Source of the DNA: Verrucomicrobiota bacterium
GTDB lineage: Bacteria > Verrucomicrobiota > Verrucomicrobiia > Verrucomicrobiales > DEV007
Reading direction: 5' to 3'
Length of the DNA: 36,790 nucleotides
Assembly: GCA_003402735.1 (NCBI GenBank)
Contig: QQNE01000038.1
Location: 1 to 36,790 of the forward strand
This document shows positions 1 to 9,500 of the stretch, piece after piece. The number at the start of each line of letters is the position of its first letter. Within the stretch, counting starts at the first letter, position 1. Both the position numbers and the translations under genes were made by a program. Under the pieces are notes generated by a model. That model was not told the origin of the DNA. It did not search any database and worked only from the letters and a program-made list of their open reading frames with translations.

Positions 1-496
1 CATGCAAGCCAACCCGACGGGATGCACCGGAGGCCCAGGTGAGGAGGGCGGAGGCGCGGGTGAAGAAGTCCAGATCAATGGCTGCTTCGGGACGAAGCCG
101 CCGAAAATCGCCAAAGAGCCGGAGCAAGCTGCGCAGGAAGCTCCAGACGGAGCGGTTTTCCAGTTCCAAGACATTTTCCGCAGGAAGGATGTCCATCAAA
201 TCCAGGATCTCGCGATTTCCTGAGAAGGCGACGAAGAAGACGCGGTCCCGTCCCACGCGCCGCACGGCTTCCCGGAGAGCGGGGGCGGCCAGAACGGTGG
301 CGCCTTGTTCGCTGAGTTTGATGAAGATCAGGCTGCGCGGGGGCTGGACGGTGCTGCGGTGGGCAGAGAGCCGATTCAGGCACGTGGCGAAGAAACAGAG
401 GATCGGACCGACGCAGCCATCAATGAACTGCAGGTGGGTCACTGCGGCAGCTTGGAGCCCGGTATCAGGATCTGGGAGCTCCGGATGGGGAGGCAT
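1..496 (-). CDS. Glycosyltransferase family 9 (heptosyltransferase-like), 5' part only
   Basis: The frame stays open from an ATG at 496 to the window edge, about 165 codons, so the C-terminal part is missing. The start is supported by an AGGAG Shine-Dalgarno site seven bases upstream, one of few in this window. A hydrophobic helix at about residues 22-42 (QFIDGCVGPILCFFATC) is followed by the first Rossmann strand and loop, LIFIKLSEQGATVLAAPALR (about 55-75). The segment DLDFFTRASALLTWASGASR near the end matches the N-domain of GT9 enzymes related to ADP-heptose:LPS heptosyltransferases. The donor-binding C-domain lies outside the window. The gene starts 80 bp after the giant adhesin gene, on the same strand, so the two may be co-transcribed. 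It could act on lipopolysaccharide core, another surface glycan, or the adhesin itself. The family call rests on visible motifs; the substrate is unknown. Confidence 0.72.
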   Translation of the reverse strand, partial: MPPHPELPDPDTGLQAAAVTHLQFIDGCVGPILCFFATCLNRLSAHRSTVQPPRSLIFIKLSEQGATVLAAPALREAVRRVGRDRVFFVAFSGNREILDLMDILPAENVLELENRSVWSFLRSLLRLFGDFRRLRPEAAIDLDFFTRASALLTWASGASRRVGLH

Positions 497-512
497 CGGC
501 TTCTCCTCAGGG

Positions 513-539
513 CGGATGAGGCATCCGTCAAGGGACGGA
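513..539 (-). promoter_or_regulatory. Two mutually exclusive hairpins in the leader of the GT9 gene
   Basis: On the minus strand TCCGTC-CCTT-GACGGA (539 to 524) forms a perfect 6-bp stem. The overlapping CGGATG-CCT-CATCCG (527 to 513) forms another perfect 6-bp stem. They share the four bases at 524-527, so only one can form at a time. The second ends seven bases before the AGGAG ribosome binding site. This geometry suits attenuation or translational control, or termination after the adhesin gene, but there is no U-tract and the stems are short. Confidence 0.3.
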
Positions 540-576
540 AAATCGGAGTCGGTCACCGATGGCGGTTGTGGCCAAT

Positions 577-3500
577 TCACCCACGACGGTTCTTGGCTTC
601 TTCGTCGTCCGGGCTGGAGTCGTCCCCGCCCCCGCCGTAACCGAGCACTTCCACGGTGAAGATGGAAACGGTTTCGATGGGCTGGGATCCGCCAGCGGCT
701 TCTTTGCGGGCGGCATCGCTGCTGGTCGCGGCGGCGTTGGTGCTGGCGGCGGCGGCGCTGGAGGCGCCAGAAAGCCCGCCAAGGCTGGGTGCGGCAACGA
801 CCGGGGCTGCGGGCACCCCGCTGCTGCTTCCGCCCACGGAGATGTTCCCGGCATTGACCACGGCGGTGGCGGCGAGGTTGATGTTCCCGGTGACCCGGAT
901 CCCGGCGTCCCCGGCATCGATGATGCCCGATGGGGCGATCAAGTCCACGTTCCCCGGGGCCACGTTGGCGACGGCCGCCAAGACGCCGATGCCGCCCCCG
1001 GTGGAGAGACCGGCGAGGTCGGTTTCCACGGCACCGGATTGCGGGTCCAGGACGACGCGGGTCGGGGGCGCAGAGGCCACGGTTTTGGAAGCCGCGCCGG
1101 CGGCGATGTCGCCTTTGGAGGACCAAATCAGGAGATCGCCGCCGCGCAGGGTGAAGATCCGTCCGACGCCGATATCGACGCTTTGATTGGTGAAGATGGA
1201 GACTTTGCCGCCTGCTTCGGTGACGATGCCGGGAGGGACTGCGGCGTTGGCGAGAAGGGTGTTGGCCAGGGTCAGCCCGCCGTTGGGGGCGAAAAGGTCG
1301 ATATCGCCACCTGTCCGGGTGCGGAAGTTGCGGGTTTGGGCGGAGATGTCGCCTCGGCCTGTGACGGGGCCGAACAGGGCCGAGATGGCAGCGAAGCCGG
1401 AAGTGTAAGTGCCGAAGCCCGGGCTGTCAGGATCGTTGTAGGAGCGACCGGCATCGCGGAGGACGAGGTAAAAGACCTCCAGGGCGACCCGGGCTTTTTG
1501 TTCGGAATCGAGTGTGGAGAAGTTGGTCACGCCCAATTCCTTGAGATAGGCGGAGCCTTCGGGGCTGAGAATGAACTGATCGATGAAGGTTTGAACGCGC
1601 AAGCGGCTGTTGAGGAGGCTGGTTGCGGTGCCGAGGCCTGCGCCGGCGAAGAGATCGGCGCCTGCGAAGGGGAGCGAGAGGTTTCGGATATTTCCGAGGG
1701 TGACGACTCCGGAGCCAGTGCCATCCGTGTTGGTGGTGCCGGTGCCGAGGTCGAGATTTCGACCGGCAAGGATCTGCAGCATGCCGGGCCCGCCGATGTG
1801 GATATCGCCGGCCAGAGGACCGCTGTTGGAGGCAGGGAGATTGCTGATGGCATTGGCCGCTTTGCGGAGAGGAGAGGCGGCGTTGTAGGGCACGATGTCC
1901 CGACCGGCGGAGACGACGGTGAGGTCGCTGGGGCGGTTGTTCTGGAGATAGAAGGAGATGTCCGTGATGTCGTTGGAGGCGTGGATGCGGGAAGCTTTGG
2001 GGCTGAACAGGTTGAAACCGGAGAGATTGCCGCCAAGCGCGTAGACTCGAACCGGATCGAGATCGTTGCGGTGGAGAATTCCCGGGGCATGGAGGGCCAG
2101 CTTGGTTTGGGTCACGCCATAGATTCCGGTGATCGATCCCGAATCGAGCAGGGCGCCATCGATGGATTCCAAGAAGCTTTCGCGCGTGTCGTTGTTGTCC
2201 GAGACCCGGGCGTTTCCGACTTTGGAAACGTAAGCGAAGGGGGTGGTTGGAGTCCGGAAGGTGGCGGGGTCGGCGTCGGAGATGTTGATGGTGGCGGTGC
2301 GCCAGGTCTGGGTGGTTTGGCCAGGGGTGATGAAGTTGGATCGTCCCGAGGGTTGGAGACCGTTGATGGAACCGCCGCCGGCGATCATCTCCAGCTGGCC
2401 GGTGGCCGAGGGGAAAAGCGACATGGATCCGATTAAGTTCAGGCTTCCGGCGAGGGAAGTGACTTCCAGGTTGGGAGGGCGCAGGCCGGACACGCTGAGG
2501 AAAGGTTGGATGCTGCTCTCGGCCAGGCGAAGCCAGGGTTGGCGATAGGCGGCGGCGCCCGTGCCGGTGGTGAAGAGGTTCTGGCGTTCCATCCAGGTTT
2601 GCAAGATATCCGCCGGGGCGGTCCGGTCCGCGAGGGTGGCTTCGTTGCGCAGGGTGACATTCCCGCTGAGGGAGGTGATCCGGACGGAGGTGTTTTCGTT
2701 GAAGGTGCTGAAATAGGTCTTGTACCAAAACCCGTTGTTCTGGCCCTGGGGCAGCAGGAAGGGGTTGGACATGGGGCCCATCAGGATGTCGCTGGCAGCG
2801 GAGACATCAAAGCTGCTCTTGCCGAGGAAGAGGGTGGTGGGGAGCCACGTGGAGGCTTCCAGCGTTGCCGAGGCTGGGTTGTTGAGGCTTTGCAGCAGGC
2901 CCGGCGACGGGGATCTGGTGCCGTTGGTGGTGATTTGGCTTCCGGCCGCGATGCGTCCCGTGCCTCGTTCGGCGTAGTAGATGCCTCCGTCGAGGTTGCG
3001 TCCGGCCCGGACCGTGAGATCGCCGCCGCCCAGTTCCTGGATTTGCGCGGAAGCGGCGTTGCCTCGCGGGGCACGGGCGTTGGTGGGGACGACGGCATCG
3101 AAGTTCCGGATGTCGTTGCCCGCAGTCAGGGAGACGTGGCCACCGCCCAGGGCACCGGAGGTCTGGAAGAAGTTGGAAAAGTCAATCCACCAGGAGGTGG
3201 ACGCACCCGGATCGTTGAGGCTGCCGAGGGAGAGAGAGGCAAAGTTCCCGCTGTCGGAGACATAGCCGCGACGGTAGAGCCAGTTGTTGGGGAGTTGACG
3301 AGAGGAATCGTCGATGAGGCCGGAGTTGTTCCGGGTCTTGCGCTCCAGGTTGTCACCGGCGGAGATGTTGAGGTTGCCGCCCGCCATGCTGTAGTAGGCG
3401 CCGTAGGCTTGTTGGAGACGACCGAGAGCGCCCTGACCCAGGTTGGAGTTGAGAATGGGCGTGACGAAGTCGTTGGCGGCGTAGATTTTGGTGGGGGTGG

Positions 3501-6500
3501 CGACCTGGGTCCCGGCGGTGTAGATCGAAGCGAAGGGGTTGAGCAAGCGAACGGTGCGGGCCGCGTTGATGTCGATGTCCCCGGAACCGGTTCGGACGAC
3601 CTGGAAGTAGGTGGGGGCCAACGAGGAGGTGAGCGCATTGGTCGCGCCGGTCACGGAGGCGGCACCGGCATCCTTGCCGACTTCAAAGAATCCCGAGTCT
3701 TGGCCGATCGCGCCGTTGCCATTGCCGGGGAGGACCGAACGGAAATTCGCCGAGCTCAGGTCGGCACCGGCGGTGATGCGGTAAGACCAGGATTGGCGAT
3801 TGGCGGGGAGATTGGGGTTGAGTGGGGAGAGCGGGGCCATCCAGAGCGTGTTGTTGGGGGAACCCGCCGAGGTGTTGACGGTAAAGCCGTCGCTCAAGGC
3901 GTTGAAGAAGGTGATGTTTTGGGAGGCCCGGATGGAGAGAGCCCCGGCAGCGGACAAGGGGCCAAAGCGGAACGAAGCGAGGTTCCAATCCTCCGAAGCA
4001 GGGGAGGAGGCGGACCCCATGGTGAGGCTTCCCGAGGCGTTGATGATTTCGGCTCCTGGGATGAGGATCAGATTCATCTGCTTGGAAGGATCCAGTTTGG
4101 AGAGCATGGCGTTGTAGGACGCGGTCACGGACCCGGCACTGCCGAAGAGGGTTTGGGCATCGGAGCGGATTTGGTCTCGCAACGAATTGTTGAGCAAGCC
4201 CGAGGCAGATTGATCGTAGAGGCGGAAGGCTTCGACCTGAATGGCCGAAGCGCCCTGGATGGTGGTGCCGATGGCTTTGGCCTGGATGGTGGTGTAGGTG
4301 GTTTGGTCCTGGGGAGCCCTCAGGTTGAGTGTGCCAGTGAACTGTCCGTTGGCGGCGCTGGAGGCGGTCTGGGAAGCAACGCCGAGCTCGATGCGACCGG
4401 CGGCCAGATTGAGTTCGGCGGTGGGGGAAACAACTCCGTTCCGGGAAGTGCCGGCCGCCAGGGATACGGATCCTCCCTTGCCGGCGGAATCGAATGTCTG
4501 GGCGGACGCATCCAGGACCGCGCCCGTCTGCAGGGACAGGTTTCCGTTGGCCGCGAGATCGATGGATCCTCCCGTTTGGCCCGAGGCATTGATCTGTCCG
4601 GAGACCGTCAGACTGCCTGAATCGACCCCCACGCGGTAGGTGCGGGCGGTGGCCACGCCGCTGATCGCGAGATTTCCCGAACGGATCCGGTAATCCCTCA
4701 GCTGATTGAAGGAACCGATGTTGAGCAGGGCGTCGATCGAGGCCAAGTCGTTGCCGCTGACCTGAGAAGCGTCGAGAGAGAAGGAGCCCGAGGTTCTGCC
4801 GACAGCCGCCGAGCCCACAAGGGTTCCGTTCATGGCAAAGAGACCCTTGGGCGTGCGCACGTTCAGGAATCCGGCATCGGCCAAGCCGGTGGCGGAGAGG
4901 TTGATCGTGGTCCGATTGGCGATGGTCACCGAGTTGGTCTCGGAACCAATGTTGAGGGAGCCTCCGCTGGTGTAGCGGGTTTCGTCCAGGAAGGTCAGGG
5001 CGCGTCCGGAGAGATTGATGTTGGTTGGGGCGCTGCTCCCGAGGATCACGTCCCCGCCGGTGGCGAGAATCGAAAGTTTTCCGCTGGGCATGACGATGTC
5101 GGTGTCGACCGTGACGCTCTTGCCAGTCAGGCTGAGCGCAGCCCCCAAACCTCCGACATTTCCGGCGGCGGTTGCACTGGTGTTGAGGATGGAGAGGCCG
5201 CCGACGGAGGAGATCGAATGACTGGCGGCTCCGGTGGAGGTGATGAGCGGTGCGTTCAAGGTGAGAGAGCCTGACACCGCGAACGATCCGCTACCGGAGT
5301 TCAGGATGCGGGTGCGGGCGGCCACTTCAACCGAGGCGAACCGCTCCGTGCGGAATTTGTTGGATTGGAAGACGGCTTCTTCCGCATCGATGACGAGTTG
5401 CCCATTGAGCGACGAGCCAGGGAGCGCGGAAATTTCCCGGCCGGAGGCATTTCCCAAGGAGACGGTGTCGGCCACCAGACGAACCACGCCGGAGGCGGTG
5501 TTGAAGCCGCGGATGGCGTTGGCTTGAAGGGAGAGCGACTGGAGGTTGCCGCCGCCGAACGTGCCGTTGCCATAAATGTCGATGGTGTTGTAGCTGAGCA
5601 GCGAAATGGAGGAGGCGGAGTCCTCCAGGGTTTGCAAGGCGCTTCGGGGCAGGATCAAGCCGGTGGTGGGGTTGATGCCGCCGGCGGAATCGAGCAGAAG
5701 GCTGATCTGACCGCTGTTGAGGGCGACGATTTCGGCAAGGATGGAAGCCGCCGGGCTGAGAGAGGTAGCGGAGGTGGAATCCAGTGTCAGGCTGCGTCCT
5801 TCCAGGTGGGCGGAATTTCCAAGGGTCAGGGTGGGGAGGTTGGAGCTGCTCACGCCGACACGAGTGACTGGGGCCGATCCGCCGCCGCTCACCCGGATGA
5901 GCGCACCATCGCCGCTCCCGATCACGTCGGCAGTCCCGAGCGAGATGGAGTCCAGACTGGTTTGGCCCTGTCCGAGGATCTCGGCGTTGGCCGCCACGGT
6001 GAGGGTCTGTTTGGCGGTGAGGATCAGATCCGAACCGACAAGAGGCGCTCCTTGGTTATCCACGGTAATGGCATTGCTGGTGGCGGTCACCGACTGGAAG
6101 GAGCTGCCCGTTGTGCGGAAACCGCCAATGAGCAGGCTTTCCGCACCGATCCGATTGAGCACTCGGCTGCTCAGGGCCAGCACGCCCGGTCCGCCGCCGC
6201 TGCCATCGGCGTTCACGAGGATGTTGATCGGACTGCTGATGTCCACGAAACTTCCCCGGCCACGACGGGTTCCCGTCCCCAGGATTTGGGATTGGAGCTG
6301 GAGAGAAGCGGTGGACGAGAAGCCGAGGGAGCCGGCGTCCAAGGGCAGGCGGGGAGCGGGGAGGTCTCGGCTGATGGCGGCATCGCGCAAGTAGCTGTTG
6401 GCCATGAAGAGTTGATACTCGGCCCGGCCGTTGACGACGGCGTTGGAGGCGACCTCAAAACTCTGAATCTGGGTCACCCCTGCACGGCTTGGATCCAGGT

Positions 6501-9500
6501 TGTTGGAACGGTAACCATTGACCAGAACCGCTCCATCGGGTTGGCGAAGGGTCCCGGTTGGGGCGCCCGACTGCGGTGTGAGCAGGAAAGCTCCGTCCAG
6601 GAGAGCGTAACGGGCTGGGAGAAGCGTGTAGGTTCCCGCAGGAAGCCCGCTTCCGGACCCGATCGTGACTTGGTCACCCGGGCGCAGGGAGTCGTTGACG
6701 TAACCTGGCGCGCCTTGGAGGTTGATGGCGGTGGGGCGGTTGTTGAATGGCGCGAAGGGCGCGTAGTTGAAGTCGTATCCCGGGATCACCGCAAAAGCCG
6801 AGGCATCGCCCAGGATATCCTCAGGGCCGCCATTGCCTTGCACCCAGCGGTAGGCGAAGAAATCCCCGCCACCGCGCAGGTCCAGGGTCGAACCAGCCTG
6901 GGCATCGATGGTCTGGCCCGACAACCGCACCGTCTTGGAGGGGGCTCCGCCGACCGTGATGTCGTTTCCAGCCGGGTCAATCCAGGAGAGTCCATCGAAG
7001 CTGACGCCGTAGGGAAGGACGAGCTGCCGACCTGTGAGGGGATCGGTTCCGGAAACCGAGGTGACGCTTCCGGAGGAGAGGGTGATCTGCTGGGTCGTTG
7101 GCGTGGCGATGGCCGAACCGGCCACCGGGTTGACCGGGGCATTCCCGGTTCCGTCCCAGCCGAGGGTGATCGAACCCATCGGTGCCCGGAGCGTTCCGCC
7201 CTGGACGATGTTCGAGGATTGCAGGCTGAGGGCGCCACCGGCAGACCAGGGCAGGGATCGGGCCGAACCACTCTGAATGGTGATGGAGCCTTGGTTGAGG
7301 GTTCCCCCGGCGGTGTAGTTGTAGGCGTAAATGTTGAACTTGCCCGCGGTCGTTGGATAGATCTGCCCCGCTTCCAACACCATGTCCCCGGCCATCAAAA
7401 GGTTTCCCGCCCCGCGGATGTCGCCCCGGGGAGCGGAGAACCGTGCAGAACCGATGTTTTGGAGAACGAAGTTGCCCGTCTCGATGAGCCCCGCTTCGAT
7501 CTCAAGGCGCCCGGTCCCATGTGTCGGAGCCAGGAACAGCTGGGTGATGAGACCGTTGTCGTTCTTGATGAACGGGATGATGGGGTCCAAAGTCAGGAAG
7601 GGCCGGGGGATCGGCAGTCCCAGCTTCACCGCAGCCGCGCGCAGCAGCGTCGTATCGTTTGTGGCCAAGACACCACCAGAGGCCACGGTGAGTTGGCCCG
7701 GGACGGAAAGCGTCACGTCCCCGTTGAATTGCACGTTGCCGCCCAAGGTCACGGAATGGATGCCGCTGCCCTGAAGCTGGTCCGCGACAAAGGTGCCAAC
7801 GCCAGGCAACGACTGTCCGTTGGCGTCGAACAATCCCAGGCCGATGCCCCGACTGCCCTTGGCTGCGTCCATGCTGGCGCCGCTCTGTTTGACTTGAAGA
7901 TTGATATCGGCCGAGGTGAACACCGCGCTCGAGATGAAGCGTCCCGAGGACACTGCAAGGGTTCCGCCGTTGGCCGAGCGGCCGCCGGACTTCGCGAGCA
8001 AGGTCAGGTCGCTATACAACATCTGTCCCCCGGTGAGGGTGATGTATCCGCCGGAAGTCTCGATTTTCGTTGGGGTGTAGGATTCGCCCTCAAACCCCGT
8101 TGTGGATGTTTCGTTCAATCCCGAGTAGCCGCCAGGCAGGTCCAGGGTTCCGCTGGTTCCGGAGGCGTTCAGGATCGCCCCCTGCTCGGCAACGATGTTT
8201 CCGCCGATCTTGATGGATCCCCCCGCAGTGACAAACCCGGAACGGATGCCGCGCTCACCGGTCAGCGGAACCACCTTGCCCGCCGTGGAAAGCCGCGCCG
8301 ATGGTCCCAGATAGACCGTGGCCCGGGCTTCGCCAGGCGGGGAACTGGCCGTGGGCAACGATTTGGCGCCGTCCACCGAAATGCTGCCCCCGGGGGCTAG
8401 GACCGATCCCAGAACCGTCACCGTCTGGGCATTGAACGTCACCGCGCCCAGGGCATCGGTTTGGATCGACGCGCCTTGGTCCAAGACGATATCTCCGCGC
8501 ACCACCAAGCCGAGGAACGGATCCACGGCTCCGCTCGCTTCGAATTTCAAAGACGCCGGAGTGCGAAGTCCCTCGGGCCGGACGATGCGCCCAACCGTGA
8601 ACGAACCGTCGGCGCTGGGGGCGTTGAGTCTGGCGAAGAGGCCCTCCACCACCGGACGGATCCGGGTGTTGCCCGAGATCAGGACGCCGGGAAGATACTG
8701 CTCGACGCCCCCGGCTCCAACGGAGGGGGGGACAATGATCCCGGTTGCCGACAGAGCGAAGTCCGCGAAGCCTCCCTTCGAGAAGAAATCGGGCGAGAGC
8801 CGCACCTCATCCGGATGGCTGGCCCCGCCGCCAATTTGGAAACTGGGGGCTGTCAGGGAGAGCGAACCACCGGTCGCGCCCGAGAGGGCGAGGAGATCTC
8901 CGTTCAAAACCAGTCGGCCCCCAAGAACCGACGGGAACGAGGTGTCGGTGCCCGCCGCGATCTTGATGGAGCCGCCGTCCCCGTAGGAGATGGTGCGGTT
9001 CTCCACCTTCACCCCGCCCGAGGCATCGAGGAGACTCCCGGTCGCCAGCGTGACATTGAACCCGTGAAGATCGATGGAACCGCCCGCGATGATGGAGAGG
9101 TCAAAGCGGGTGGCACCGGGACTCTGATCCACTCTCAACCCGGCCGTCGAGATCTTGGATCCGCTGCCGATCGTGATCTCCCCTCGTCCAGGGACTGGCG
9201 ATGGATTTCCCGTCGGGGTGACCGTCTGCTGATTGACGAAGGACGTCGAAAGATTGTTCGCGGTGAGATGAATGTCGCCCCCCGGAGAACTCAAGTTGCC
9301 GTCGATCTTGACGTTGGAGCCGATGAAGTTCAGGGAGCCGGCCGGGGCCGTCTGGAGGGTGACTCCCTTGGGGACGTCGATGTTTCCGTCCGGGTTGTTG
9401 ATGGACAGCTTGCCAAAGCCGCCCTTGCCCGGAGTGAGCAAGGATGGGGAGAGAGAGACGGAATTGATGCGTGCGGAGGGAAGGGCGAGGGGATTGCCCG

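Noticed and set aside
5365..8400. 1011-codon plus-strand open frame, with others at 559-2436, 2506-4620, 8461-9795 and 9925-11868
   Set aside because: All lie antisense to the adhesin gene and encode Gly/Asp/Glu-rich low-complexity sequence with no domain. They arise because the GC-rich beta-helix gene rarely uses codons whose complement is a stop.
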